Assembly (NCBI RefSeq): GCF_963259705.1
Contig: NC_081848.1
Location: 55,672,895-55,736,894 of the forward strand
Length of the DNA stretch: 64,000 bases
Reading direction: 5' to 3'
Source of the DNA: Myotis daubentonii
Lineage: Eukaryota; Chordata; Mammalia; Chiroptera; Vespertilionidae
Shown here: piece after piece, positions 34,650 to 45,670 of the stretch
How positions within the stretch are numbered: position 1 is the first letter of the stretch
How the letters are laid out: each line of letters opens with the position of its first letter
Made by a program: the position numbers and the translations under genes
Notes under the pieces: model-generated
Told to the model about the DNA's origin: nothing
Seen by the model: only the letters and a program-made list of their open reading frames with translations
Databases searched by the model: none

Positions 34650-35200
34650 TACTGTCCTCCCCTGCAATCCCTCCTCACTCCGCTGTCTACCCTTGATTTA
34701 ACCTGTTGTCTTGCTTGTCTTAACTGGTGGGCTTTACCTCAGACCCCCATTTATCCCTCTGGGGATCTGAAGGATCACAAATTACCAAAGGTCCCAAATG
34801 ACCAAAGGAACCCCGGATGCAACGTCAGCCACAGGGGAAACATTGTATGTGGCATATTGTCATGCCTTCTGGCCTTTGCTCCTGCGATTCTCTAAGCCTG
34901 GAGAGCCTTTTCCTTCTGTTCTCCCATTGGCCACTCCTTCTCATCCTTCAATACCCAAGAAGAGTCCCAATATGTCCCCCTTGGGGAAGTCTTCTTGGAG
35001 ATTCACAGGAAAGTTCGTCACCCACCCCGGGTGCTCCCATAGGGTGTTTTAATGACTCACTTGTGGGTCTCCCGCTCCCCACTAGATGGAGCTCCCAGAG
35101 GCCAGAGACCCTGTCTGAAACACCTTAGATCCTGCCACAGTGCCTAGCTTGGAGCCTGGGAACAGAGTAGGTGCTTACAGAATGCTTGAGGAATGGAGGG
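34650..35200 (+). mobile_element. L2 LINE 3' remnant
   Basis: Decayed L2 order with 'ccttctgttctcccattggcc', 'aagtcttcttggagattcacagg', 'cactagatggagctcccagaggcc' and 'ccacagtgcctagcttggagcctggg...taggtgcttacagaatgcttgaggaatgg' as the terminal block. Confidence 0.6.
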
Positions 35201-35800
35201 ACAGTAGGCCTGTTGGGGCACATAGACTGTAAATCACTTTTCAAAACCAGGGGGGGAAGCAGCAATCCAGGAGAGCTTCATGGAGGTGGCAAGACAAGAT
35301 ATGGAGCAGAGGCAGATGACAGGTGTCCTGGGCAGCCTGGATACCACTCATGAGGCCCTTTCCCTCTGTCTCTCTCTGCCAGGAAACCTGCCCTGGTGCC
35401 ACTGGACAGGGGTGGGCAGGTTTAGAGGAAAGAATCAGGCCCCAAGGCATGCGATCTCCCCTTGGAAGCGTATGGCTGGGGCAGCTGCTGGGGGCAACAG
35501 CTGGTGTCTGTCCCTAGAGCCCAACGGCTGTGTGTGCCTTAATCCCGGCTCCTTGGAGCCCCCCAGGCTGGCAGGTGGGCCGATTGGGCAGAATGGAGGC
35601 AATGGTAGAGGGGTAGGGAGCCAAGGCCCCTCCCCAGGCCCCCACAGCTGCCCACTGGAACTTGCCACATGTGCTGCCCCCATCACCAGGCCTCCCATCA
35701 CCAGTCCTCTCCTCTGCCCAGAGCTGCTCCTCCCTCAGCCCTTACATGAAGGCCTGGTCTTCTCTAGGCAGGAAGACTCAAAGTAAAAAGTTTAAAATAG

Positions 35801-35912
35801 AGCCCTGGCCGGTGGCTCAGTTGGTTGAAGCATCGTCCCCTACACCTAAAGGTAACAGGTTTGATCCCCGGTTGGGCACATACTGGAGGCAATCAGTTAA
35901 TATGTCTCTCTC

Positions 35913-35973
<61 letters not shown>

Positions 35974-35990
35974 CAATCAATAAAAACATA
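35801..35990 (+). mobile_element. Ves SINE
   Basis: Head 'agccctggccggtggctcag' (A-box region), B-box 'aggtttgatccccgg' near 35858-35872, a shortened body, a (TC)n run (35905-35970) and the A-rich tail 'attcaatcaataaaaacat'. No clear target duplication. Confidence 0.85.
35905..35970. repeat. (TC)n microsatellite
   Basis: TC run within the Ves SINE, broken by one G. Confidence 0.95.
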
Positions 35991-36389
35991 TCCTCAGGTG
36001 AGGGTGTTTTTTTAAGTTATATTAGAAACTGCAAAGAAGAGATGGATGCCACAGCCCCTTAGTGTCTTCCTTCTGGATGGAGTAGGGGACAACAGACACC
36101 TAGGTGGAGGCAAGTATTCACACTGGGACCAAGGTGTGGACGTACCTGATGCAGAATATGAGCAGTGAGTGTGAGACACGGGTGTGGTGTGGACATAGGC
36201 ATGAGGTGTGTTCTGTAGGTGAGGGGTACACAGCATGTAAGGTATATACACGTGTGAGGAATACAAGGAATATGAGGCATACAGAGTATATGATGTGGAA
36301 CGTGTGTGAAGCAGAGATGGTGTGAGAGGTGTACACAGTATGGAAGATATGTCCTTTATGTGAGATATACGCATGAGTGAGGTGCACAT

Positions 36390-36990
36390 GGTGTGGAAGG
36401 TGTAAACAGAATGCAAGGTGTACATGGAGTGTGAAGTTCACATGGAGTGTGAGGTCCACGTGGAGTGTGAGGGTCACATGGAGTGAGATTCACATGGAGT
36501 GAGATGTGTGCATGGAGTGTGAGGTCCACGTGGAGTGAGATGTGTGCATGGAGTGTGAGGTCCACGTGGAGTGTGAGGTGTACATGGAGTGTGAGGTCCA
36601 CATGGAGTGTGAGGTGTACATGGAGTGTGAGGTCCACATGGAGTGTGAGGTGTACATGGAGTGTGAGGTCCACTGAAGTGTGAGGTCCATGTGAAGTGTG
36701 AGGTCCACTGGAGTGTGAGGTCCACGTGGAGTGTGAGGTTCACATGGAGTGAGATGTGTGCATGGAGTGTGAGGTGTACATGGAGTGTGAGGTCCATGTG
36801 GAGTGTGAGGTTCACATGGAGTGTGAGGTGTACATGGAGTGTGAGGTCCATGTGGAGTGTGAGGTTCACATGGAGTGAGATGTGTGCATCGAGTGTGAGG
36901 TCCACGTGGAGTGTGGGGTTCCCTTGGAGTGTGAAGTGCACACGATGTGAAAGAGGTGTTCGGTTTGGGAGGTGTAGATGGAGTGTGAGG
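36390..36990. repeat. 18-bp minisatellite
   Basis: Tandem copies of an 18-bp unit. Two variants, GTGTGAGGTCCACATGGA and GTGTGAGGTGTACATGGA, alternate irregularly, giving a 36-bp higher-order pattern in the middle of the array. Degenerate, looser copies extend left to about 36160. Because 18 is divisible by three, frames stay open on both strands and create long, meaningless repetitive peptides. The unit resembles no coding domain I know. Confidence 0.92.
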
Positions 36991-37733
36991 TGTCCACAGT
37001 TTATGAGGTGCTCATAACTATGACACAGCAGAAAGCGGGAGGGAGGTATGTGGGTGAGGACAAATGGTCCATCCAGGGAAATGTGCCTGTCACTCTGTCC
37101 TGGACCCATACGCTGGACCCTTGGCATCATCGGCAGGAGAGACAGAGGGACATCCTCTGGCCATTCACAAATTCTTACATGTGTCGATTAAAAAGCTACT
37201 CAGAGAGGCCTTCTCATGAGCTTTCTGTCTTAACAGAACCCTTAACATGCCCGCCTTCACACAAATAGTCACCTTATTTGTGCTGTTTTAGCAAAGCACA
37301 GTGAGTTTGTATTTCAGACCCCGGGAATCTGGGTCCACGAAGACCCCTGTGCTCACCTCAGAGGCAGAAAAAGGCCTTAATTACATGAAGAATAAGCTTG
37401 AAGGAGAGAGACCGAATGAATGAATGAACCCCGGTCTTTCCAGGAGGCAGATATCGGGTGGATCTTAAATTGAGCCTCAGCCGTCCCTGCCTCTGTCAGT
37501 CATCTGAGCTCCTGCTAACTTCCTTCACTGGCTTCCCAGTCCTGGGGGAGAACCTGTCTGTAAGAGGGGAGTGAGGGATGCATGAGTGAGGTGCACATGG
37601 CATGTGGGGCTGTTGGGGTGAAAAGCAGTGCAGGCTACCGGGGTTTCTCCTCCAACAATGCCACGCTGGCACCAGGCGCCCCTTCCCCGTGTACACAATG
37701 TACTGTACACACGCTTTCACCTGCAAGAACCAT

Positions 37734-37830
37734 CCCATCCTCACCTCACCTCACCCTGTGAACCATCCCATCCTCACCTCACCCTGTCAGCCATCCATCC
37801 TCAACCCCATCTTATGTCAGCCCCACACCC
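37734..37830. repeat. short tandem repeat, about 30-bp unit
   Basis: Two to three imperfect copies built from 'ccatcccatcctcacctcac' plus 'cctgtgaa/cctgtcag'. Confidence 0.7.
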
Positions 37831-37859
37831 CTCACCCAGCCCAGGCAGCAACAGACATT

Positions 37860-38325
37860 CAGGCAACACGTTCCTGGAAGAGCAGGAGCCATGCCTTTCT
37901 TGCTCCCCATAGAATCCCGCTCCTGGATGGCGACTGTCCCATAGAAGGTGCTCAGCATGTTCTGTCTGCCTGGAAAGGGGTTGGTTCCCCAGATGGGCAC
38001 ATGGCTCACCCCCAGATCCCTTTGACCTCTTTGCTCAAATGTCACTTTGTCAACCTGACCACTCTAATTCTGCAACCAGTCCCGCCCTGACACCCCAATC
38101 CCGCTCACCCTGCTCTGCTCTTAATATTGTTCCCGCAGCACATCTCACCTGCTAGCATACCCATCATTTCCTTATTAGTGTGCTCACTGCTTCCTGTTGT
38201 TCTTTCTGTTAGAATGTCAGCTCCACGAGGGCAGGGAACGTTGTTTTGCTTTATTCCCAGCACCTGGCACAGAACGCGAGCTGCATAAGTATTTGCTGAG
38301 TGAGTGAGTGGATTAGAGTGGATGA
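37860..38325 (+). mobile_element. L2 LINE 3' fragment
   Basis: 'ccctttgacctctttgctcaaatgtcactttgtcaacctgaccactct', 'agaatgtcagctccacgagggcagggaacgttg' and 'agcacctggcacagaacgcgagctgcataagtatttgctgagtgagtgagtgg' are L2 3' blocks ending at its tail. Confidence 0.75.
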
Positions 38326-38699
38326 CTGACAGTGGGCGTGGGCCCCACAGCGCCCACAGTGCACACACCACCCACACAGCCGCCCCTGCTCACCAAGGCA
38401 GGAAGGAAGTTTGCCTGCTATTTGTGGTCTCCCTGTGCCCTTCCCCCTCCCTGTGGATTCCTTTTCTTCAACTCCCAGTTCATCTGCTAAACTCCCAAGC
38501 CCTGCTGATATGTGAGAGGCTGGAAAGTACCCCCAAGTGGGAAGTGTGGCCATCTGTGGAGAATCTCTGGGACCCTGGCCCTGAATCTAGGACCATGGGT
38601 ATACCCTCTGACCACCCAGATGGGCCCAGGGCGGGAGCCATGCCCATGTGGCAGGCAGTTTCAGACTTCCCCAGTGAGGAAGGTTGGCAGGGGACAGAG

Positions 38700-39150
38700 G
38701 AGTGTGCTCAGGGTGCATCCAGAAACAAGAAAGGAAAGCCTGGGGACAGAGAGGGGACCTGCAGCTGGCCCTGCCCCACCTGGCCCACTCATATTTTCAC
38801 CGTCTGGCCCTGTGGCACCCTCATCCAAGGCCAGGCATGTGCCAGGCCATAGGGAGAGGCCGCACGTCCAGTCTGGGCAGGGGCAGGGTGCTTGAGGACC
38901 GGGACAGGTGCAGGCTGGCTTGGGTTTCCAGAGGCTATATATATATATAAAAAGGCTGCCGGGAGCCCAGGGGCCGGCCGCTCCCTGAGGGCGCAACACT
39001 TCGGGGCCCAGCCAGGAACGCTCAGCATTCCTGTCCAGAGGCTGGCTCTCCATTTATAGCCTGAGGCAGGCAGGCCAGGGAGCTGAGGAGGGGGGACTAG
39101 AGAGGGTGGAGGAAGAAGAGGCAGGGAGCCCTCCCCACCCCCCACCTGCT
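38700..39150 (+). promoter_or_regulatory. MYOD1 distal regulatory region (DRR)
   Basis: Located about 4.8 kb upstream of the inferred MYOD1 start, matching the known DRR position (about -5 kb). Visible motifs: E-boxes CAGCTG 38762-38767, CAGGTG 38905-38910 and CACCTG 39143-39148; an exact MCAT/TEAD site CATTCCT at 39026-39032; and CCATTTATAG at 39050-39059, one base from a CArG box and, on the other strand, close to a MEF2 site. The published DRR is bound by MyoD, MEF2 and SRF and maintains MYOD1 expression in differentiated muscle. A TATA-like TATAAAAAGG at 38946-38955 sits in the middle. Core most likely 38890-39070. Confidence 0.75.
38946..38955 (+). promoter_or_regulatory. TATA-like box inside the DRR (possible MUNC/DRR eRNA promoter)
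   Basis: TATAAAAAGG at the end of a short TA run. In mouse, the MyoD-upstream non-coding RNA (MUNC, or DRR eRNA) starts at the DRR. A start about 30 bp downstream, near 38976 on the plus strand, would fit. The RNA itself cannot be seen here. Confidence 0.4.
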
Positions 39151-39689
39151 ACCAAAAGAGCTCTTCCGTGAGAAGAACGGAAAACCAAGGCCCGGGGTGA
39201 GGTGTGCACTTGCCCCAAATCAGATAGCCCACCAGTCTGCTCAGCCTTGAATTGGAGGAAGAGGTACTGGGGGGGGTGGCCCCTCCATAGGACCCTCAGC
39301 ACATTGTCATTGAGCTCACCCAGGACAAATCCCCGAGGGACACCCTTGACTAGACTCTGCAATATTAGGATTTGGACTCTTTCAGCTTCCAAACTTGATG
39401 TCCTTTTCCTCCCTGCCCCCAACCCAGCAGCAGGGCTCAGGATATCCTTCTCTAGCAACAGGGATGAGATGGTGGTGCTGGCAAGCCTCCCCCAAAAGAT
39501 GCAGCGGCACAACCAGGAGAGCGACCTTGGGCCGGCATGGGTCCCAGTCCCGGAGAGATCTGCGATGCTCACCGAGCCCAGGGATTCCCAAACTCATCAA
39601 GCAGCAGAAGCCTCGTAGCAAACAAAATTCCATGCGGAAGTCTAATATGAAAGTGGCGTGCACCTCTAGGGTGTGTGAGCGTTTTTAAA

Positions 39690-40020
39690 AAGTGCTCCCT
39701 AATTACTGAAGAAGAAGATAAAGCTCCAAATCACGTTGAAAGCTACCACAGCAGTTTAGATTCCTGAGCCACAAGGGATAAAATATTAAACGTGTTTGGT
39801 AAGTTTAAACATAACATGTATTTATTGTCACCTTGATGGCAGCCCTGAGGTTGTTTTTCTGAATGCAAAACACACAAAAAAGCCAAGTTGTAATCATTTA
39901 AGTCTCAGCGTGCAATTTATTTCTGTGTTTTCTTTGCTTGCTCAGGTTTGAGAAAAGTCTAGATTTGTATGGATATGTGGTTGGAAGAGCTCACCTGGAA
40001 ATCTCAAAGTACTCTTCAAT
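39690..40020. promoter_or_regulatory. AT-rich unique block, candidate conserved element
   Basis: Repeat-free DNA between the DRR and an L2 remnant, with 'cctaattactgaag' near 39698 and 'taaatattaaacg' type AT cores. No ORF; enhancer role is conjecture. Confidence 0.25.
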
Positions 40021-40024
40021 AAAA

Positions 40025-41125
40025 TGGTTTGACTCACTCATTCATTCATCCAACAAATGTTTACTGAGTGCCTACTATGTGCCAGGCATTCTGCTGAGGC
40101 CTGAGCAAGTGGGAAGAATGTTTGTTTCAATCTAAATCACTAATGTAACAATTATTCACATTCTTCACTGTGAGTGGTAGTCAAATGAAAAGACTCAAGC
40201 TTACAATAAGCACCAAATCTCTCTTTGGTAAACTTTTACAATTTTATAGCAAGCCATGTGTAATTGCTCAACATAAAGTAACATGCCCCAGGTCAACGGG
40301 CCTTAGTCTTGCCTGGGAAGAGCAAGTGTGACTGAGCACGCATCTCTAATCATCTATGCAACTGTCCAGTTTAAAAGAAATACAACCATCTTCATTAATG
40401 ACACATTTCAAGAAGTTCAAATATAGAGATTCAAAGGGCCACCCATTCATTCATTCGACATTTATCAAGTTTGTACTATGTGACAGCCACTGTGTTGGTT
40501 TCTGGAAATGCCATGTTCAACAAAACGTCCCTGCCTTTATGGAGCTACATCAATCAATGAACAAAACTAATAAAGAAGATAATTAAGGAGTAGCTGTGCT
40601 AAGAAGGAAATGAGCAGGTTGATATGACCCAGTTACCTTAGGGTGGTGAGAGACATGTGAGCTAAGACCTGATATATGAAAAGCAACCAATCTTGAAGAG
40701 CCCAGGAGAGGATGCTGTAATCAGCAAGAACAAGGCCCTGAGGCAGGACCGTGCTCAGAGGGTTGGAAAACAAGAAAGGTGGTCAGGCTAGAATGGATTT
40801 CAAAGGGGACAGTGATTCAGGTGAAATTCCAGAGATGGGCTGAGGGAGCTCATGCAGGGTCTTCTAGGCCAGGGTGAGGAAATGAGACTTTACTCTAAAT
40901 GCAATGAGAAGCTGTTAGGGAGTTTGAAGCAGAAGAGGGTTATAATCCCATTTATGTCTTTAAGGGATTACTCAGGCTGACGTGTAGTGAATGAATACAC
41001 TGGAACAAGAGTGGAAGTAAGAAGAGTAGCCAGGAGGCGGTTGGGGTTGTCCATGCCAGCAGTGTGGCAGCTCAGTCCAGGATGGTGACACTGGAGATGG
41101 AGAGACTTGAGAGATGTCTTAGAGG
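40025..41125 (-). mobile_element. L2 LINE remnant, minus strand
   Basis: Complement of the L2 3' end: 'cattcattcatccaacaaatgtttactgagtgcctactatgtgccaggcattctgctgaggc' near 40038-40100, again near 40442. Upstream L2 sequence follows, such as 'gaacaaggccctgaggcaggaccgtgctcagagg' and 'ccatgccagcagtgtggc'. Two overlapping pieces suggest either an internal duplication or two insertions. Confidence 0.75.
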
Positions 41126-41169
41126 TTAAGTGGAGAGGTCCTCCACATGCAGATCTCTCCTCTGGAACT

Positions 41170-42062
41170 CCGGTCTCGTAAATCCTCTTGCCTACTTGAC
41201 ATCTCCACCTGGATATTGAATATGCATTTCAAATTTTGCCCCAACTCAGACTCTTGATCTGTCACCCACAAACCTGCTCTTCCCCCACTTCACTCTTCCA
41301 GGAGTCCTCCTTAAGTCCTCTCATCTCAGTGCCCACATCCAATTATGAATAAGCCTTGCTGACTCCATCTTCAAAATATATCTGGAATTCAACCACTTTC
41401 ACCATCTCTACAGCTGCCACCCACATTAAGCCACCATTACTACTCACTTGGAATATTGCAATAGCCTCCATTTGCTCTCCCTGCTTCTGCCCTTGCTCTC
41501 TATAACCACTATGCTCCTGTTAAAATGTAAGTCAGATTATGACATTCTTCTCTTCTGCTAAAGCCCTCCAATGACTTTCCAGAATACAATTTCTTTGCTC
41601 CCCCTCTGACCCTATCTCCCACCACTCTCCCACTGGCTCACCCTTCTCCGGGCATACCGGCCTCCTTGCTGTACTTTAAATCTACCAAACACAATCCTGC
41701 CCCAGGACTTTTGCACATGCTTTTCCTTCTGTCTGGCTCCAGATGTCTACTTCTGCTCCACCCCCTTCATTCAGGACTCTGCTCAAATGTAATCAGCCTA
41801 AAGAGGTCTTCCCGGACCACTCCATATAATGAAATAATCTTCATTACTTTGTTCCCTTGCCTTGTTTTATTTTTTTTATAGAACGTATAACCTCCTGACA
41901 TCATACAGTATATTTCTTTGTTTATTCATTTATTGTCTAGCACCCTACCCTAAAATGTAAGCACCATTAATTTTGTTCATTACTTTATCCTCAACACCTG
42001 GACCAGTACCTGGCACACCAAATTGATGCTCCATAATGTGTGTTCAATAAATAAATGAAAGT
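41170..42062 (+). mobile_element. L2 LINE 3' remnant, plus strand
   Basis: 'tctggaattcaaccactttcaccatctctacagctgcc', 'ggaatattgcaatagcctccatttgctctccctgcttctgccc', 'ctaaagccctccaatgactttcc', 'aggacttttgcacatgcttttccttctgtctgg' and 'cagtacctggcacaccaaattgatgctcc...caataaataaatgaa', all in L2 order. It faces away from the minus-strand L2 at its left. Confidence 0.85.
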
Positions 42063-42629
42063 GGTGGTATGGAGCCAAGGGAGGCGAACATTTCATGAGA
42101 GGGCTTTTCAGCACTACTACGAGTGAAGAAGGCAGGGCTCCAAAAGAGCCCTCTCTAGGTTTGGTGGGGAAAGGGGGCTTCCCAGCATCCAGGGAACCAG
42201 TCAGGAAGGCTTCCAGAAGTCAGTGGGAAAGGCACAAAAATCATTCTTGCTTCTATCTCTGTGCTCCAGAAGAAGAGACCCAAGGGAGTGTCTAGTCCAA
42301 GTGAGACCTCTAGCCAGAGTGCTGAGAGGAATGTGTGGACTGCAGATTCAGGAAGAGGCTGACAAGCCCTATGGGGGTAGGTACACCCCAGGGCTTGTGA
42401 GGGAGCCAGAGATCCCATGGGGTGGCCGCCTCCTCCTATTCTCAGTCTCTGCAGTGGCCCTCTGGGAAGAAATGCAGCTGCAGCCTCAGTGAGAGCTGAG
42501 CCCTGAGACTACATGGCCCCTGTCAGGGCTCTCAATGCCCAGCCAACAGCTGGGGAGCCTACAGGGAGGGCACAGTCCACCGTTGCCAGTGACAGAAGCA
42601 AGCCCTTCTTGTTAATATAGCCTTGCACC

Positions 42630-42800
42630 TCAGACTGTGGGCTACCACATCTTTTGTCTCCAGATTCTCACCACAATCACTCCTAGAGATCACTATTATT
42701 ATCCCCAAATTTGCAAAGTGAGGAAATAGGCTCGGAAGGCCAGTGACTTCCACAAAATCAGACAGGAAACTGGGGTCTGTACTGAACTTAAGTCATTGTT
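42630..42800 (-). mobile_element. MIR SINE fragment
   Basis: 'ttattatccccaaatttgcaaagtgaggaaataggctcggaaggccagtgacttccacaaaatcag' is a reverse MIR core. Confidence 0.65.
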
Positions 42801-43640
42801 CTGCAAACTCCACACTGAAGTGGTGTTCTCAGGATGGGTCTGGGTATTCGAGGCTTTTGCGCAAAGAGCATTTCTGGTGCAGCACTGCGGGCCAGACAGG
42901 AGGCAAGACCTGAGCAGATGGAGTTTTCTTTCCAGATGAAGAGATAGTGCCTCCTAGAGCGGCACTGGATACCCCAGGTTGAGATGGTCAAGGAGTCCAT
43001 TTTCCTCCCTCAAAGCAGGGACCGGAGCTGCATTTGGAAAGCTTAGTGCAAAGCTTTCGCAGCAATCCTAGACTCCAGTATAGATGCAGCTGGACTTCCA
43101 AACGTCCAGGGAAGACAGCAGGAGCTGGCCTAATGAGCAGGCTGTCACGTCCAGTTTGACTCAGGTTTACCCACTCAGACTCTCGGAGTCCATCTCTCGA
43201 GTCTCTCTCTCGTTTGCGCGTTTCTCTGCCTCTGACTCTAGCCTTCTGCTTTCTGACTGTCTCTCAGCCTCTTGGGTATATCTCTCACGGACTCACTATC
43301 TCAGCTCTGAGTGTGTCTCTCTCCAAATCTCTTCCCATCTGACTTCTACGCCTACCCTGTTTCTGGGTCCTCCTACCCCAAATCAGAGGACAGAGGAACC
43401 CAAAGTCAGTTGGGAGGTGAGCGCCCTTGGCCAGCGTTTCCTGTGGACACAGGGAGAGTCTTGTGCTGGAGAGGTTTGGAAAGAGTGTGCCCGGGAGCCA
43501 AGGGCAGCCGCGCCGCGTCGCGCTGCCAGCTTCTGCCTCCCTTGCTGCCTGGGGAGGAGTCAGAGCGCGCGCGCTCCGGGTGTGGAGAGGTAGGGGGATG
43601 GCCTCCGCGGCCACCCAGGGGATCCCAAGCTCCTCCCTTC
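42800..43640 (+). promoter_or_regulatory. MYOD1 upstream proximal region, CpG island shore
   Basis: Unique sequence leading into the MYOD1 CpG island, which becomes dense from about 43480. It holds pyrimidine-rich stretches but no repeat or separate gene. The proximal regulatory region of MYOD1 is known to act with the DRR and CE; the minimal part here is probably 43560-43748. Confidence 0.45.
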
Positions 43641-43748
43641 CTTGCTCCTATTGGCCTCGGGCGCCCCCGCCCCCAGCAGCCGGCTCTAGCTCGGGGGACC
43701 CGTAGGCTACTACTGGATAAATAGCCCCCCGGCGCCCGGCTTGAAGTT
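43640..43748 (+). promoter_or_regulatory. MYOD1: MYOD1 core promoter
   Basis: An inverted CCAAT box (ATTGG at 43650-43654), GC boxes in the run 43661-43674 and a TATA-like ATAAATA at 43717-43723 are spaced as in a classic pol II promoter. This predicts a start near 43748 and a 5' UTR of about 220 bp, close to the human length. No ATG lies between the predicted start and the MYOD1 initiation codon. Confidence 0.75.
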
Positions 43749-43967
43749 AGGGGTGGAGAAGCCCCAGGGCACTGCCGCCACTTTCCCGGGTGCCCGTCAG
43801 GCCGGACCGGACAAGGCAGGGTGGGGGGTGAGTGGGTATACATCCAGACCCCCAGCACTTTGCTATCACACGGCGCCCGGCCGGGGCTCCAGGGTGGCAG
43901 AAAGTTTAGGGCAAGCCTTGCCGCTGGGGTTGGGCAAAGCCTGGACTGAGCCGCCCCGGGCCGAGAT

Positions 43968-44594
43968 ATGGAGCTGCTGTCGCCACCGCTACGCGACGTA
44001 GACTTGACGGGTCCCGACGGCTCTCTCTGCAACTTTGCTACAGCGGACGACTTCTACGATGACCCGTGTTTCGACTCCCCGGACCTGCGCTTCTTTGAGG
44101 ACCTGGACCCGCGCCTCGTGCACGTGGGCGCATTTCTGAAACCTGAGGACTCCCACTTCCCTGCGGCTGTGCACCCGGCCCCCGGCGCCCGCGAGGACGA
44201 GCATGTGCGCGCGCCTAGTGGGCACCACCAGGCGGGCCGCTGTCTACTCTGGGCTTGCAAGGCGTGCAAGCGCAAGACCACCAACGCCGACCGCCGCAAG
44301 GCTGCCACCATGCGCGAGCGGCGCCGCCTGAGCAAAGTCAACGAGGCCTTCGAGACGCTCAAGCGCTGCACGTCTAGCAATCCTAACCAGCGGCTGCCCA
44401 AGGTGGAGATCCTGCGCAACGCCATCCGCTACATCGAGGGACTGCAGGCGCTGCTACGCGACCAGGACGCCGCGCCCCCTGGCACCGCGGCTGCCTTCTA
44501 CGCGCCCGGCCCGCTGCCTTCTGGCCGCGGCGGCGAGCACTACAGCGGCGACTCCGACGCATCCAGCCCGCGCTCCAACTGCTCCGACGGCATG
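43968..44594 (+). CDS. MYOD1: MyoD, coding exon 1 (residues 1-209)
   Basis: MyoD is the bHLH transcription factor that commits cells to skeletal muscle. It binds E-boxes as a heterodimer with E proteins in the nucleus. This exon encodes 209 residues: an acidic N-terminal activation region (about 1-60), the His/Cys-rich segment with the Pbx-contacting Trp95 (about 84-100), the basic region (101-121) and helix-loop-helix (about 122-161). The myogenic-code residues are intact: Ala113, Thr114 and Lys123, one less than the human numbers. The start ATG follows an ATG-free leader. The exon ends in ...SDGM at a GT donor (44595) in phase 0. The summed CDS gives 318 residues against 320 in human. The N-terminus shows small differences from the human protein as I recall it, around residues 56-62. 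No break. Confidence 0.98.
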
Positions 44595-45021
44595 GTGAGG
44601 CTGGAACCCCGGGATAGAGGAGGAGTGGGGCAGCTCTCGGGGTACATCTGTGAAGCATTTCCTCTGTGGGGAGGGTTGGACAGGGAACCTTCCGGGGAGT
44701 GGATCCCGTGTCCTGGGTAGTGTTTGGGGGACGCACGGCAAACATGCGAGCCACCTGATTGGGAGTGCTATTAGAACACTGCTGCGCCGTGGTCTGTTCC
44801 CCACCCCCGGCCGTATTCCTATTTCCAAAGTTAAGATATGTACTCCTAGGTGACTGTCCGCCTTCTACTTGGCCTGACAGCTCCTGTCCACCCTAATCCC
44901 AGCTCCACCATCAAGTAGGACAGGAAATTCGTGGCTGAGACTTGGGGAGCTGGGGTGGGGACACAGAGAGTGATGTTCCAGTGGCCCCGCGGCCTGAGTC
45001 GATCGCCCTTGCCCTTTGCAG
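44595..45021 (+). other. MYOD1: MYOD1 intron 1
   Basis: A 427-bp phase-0 intron with GTGAGG donor and TTTGCAG acceptor. Nothing else is evident inside. Confidence 0.9.
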
Positions 45022-45100
45022 ATGGATTACAGCGGCCCCACCAGCGGCGCCCGGAGACGGAACTGCTACGATGGCTCCTACTTCAGCCAGGCGCCCAGCG
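45022..45100 (+). CDS. MYOD1: MyoD, coding exon 2
   Basis: A 79-nt exon that begins with a Met codon (MDYSGP...), runs through the conserved GARRRNCYDG segment and breaks after the first base of a Glu codon, before a GTGCGT donor. It links the bHLH to the C-terminal region. The exon is too short to stand out as an ORF and was placed by splice sites and by protein similarity to mammalian MyoD. Confidence 0.95.
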
Positions 45101-45419
45101 GTGCGTATTCGCGCCTCGTTCCCACGTTCCCCTTTGAACAATCTTGGCTTCCCCCTCCCTAGGACCGTCCCCCCGACACACACACCCACCTCCCCCACCT
45201 CCCCACCCACCCCCGCTCCACACACACAAATCCTGGAAGAAGGTGCAAGGAACGAAATACTAAGCGCTTAGCTCCCTCTCTTTTTGCCCGCACTCTCGGT
45301 GGATCGCGCCGGACAGTGGCAGGCCATCCGTTTCCGGTCGGCCCCAAAGCACGGGGACCCGCGTGGGAGAGTTGTCGGAGACTCACCCCCTGCATACTAA
45401 CCTCTCCCTCCCCGCGCAG
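45101..45419 (+). other. MYOD1: MYOD1 intron 2
   Basis: A 319-bp phase-1 intron, GTGCGT donor, CGCGCAG acceptor, with a CA/CCACC-rich low-complexity stretch around 45175-45225. Confidence 0.88.
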
Positions 45420-45670
45420 AACCGAGGCCCGGGAAGAGCGCTGCAGTGTCGAGCCTCGACTGCCTGTCCAGCATCGTGGAGCGCATCTCCACCGAGAGCC
45501 CCGCCGCGCCCGCGCTTCTGCTGGCCGACCCGCCGCCCGAGCCGTCCCCGGGCGCGCACGAGGCGGCCGCCCCGGACGAGGACGATCGCGGCGCCCCAAC
45601 CCCTACCCCCGATATTGCGCCGCAGTGCCCCGGGGGCGCGAACCCCAACCCGATCTACCAGGTGCTCTGA
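45420..45670 (+). CDS. MYOD1: MyoD, coding exon 3 and stop
   Basis: Encodes the C-terminal part: EPRPGKSAAV, then the helix III motif SSLDCLSSIVERIS (about residues 246-259), known for chromatin remodelling at silent muscle loci. A Pro/Asp-rich linker that differs from human at many positions follows, and the protein ends NPIYQVL with TGA at 45668-45670. The divergence is concentrated in the linker, as usual in this protein; the ends are conserved. Confidence 0.97.

Noticed and set aside
36474..37130. Open frame of 218 codons on the minus strand
   Set aside because: It is the 18-bp minisatellite read in a frame-preserving way: a repetitive peptide with no start context, splice signals or recognisable domain.
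43406..44032. 208-codon minus-strand frame over the MYOD1 promoter and exon 1
   Set aside because: A shadow of GC-rich promoter and coding sequence; no recognisable protein.
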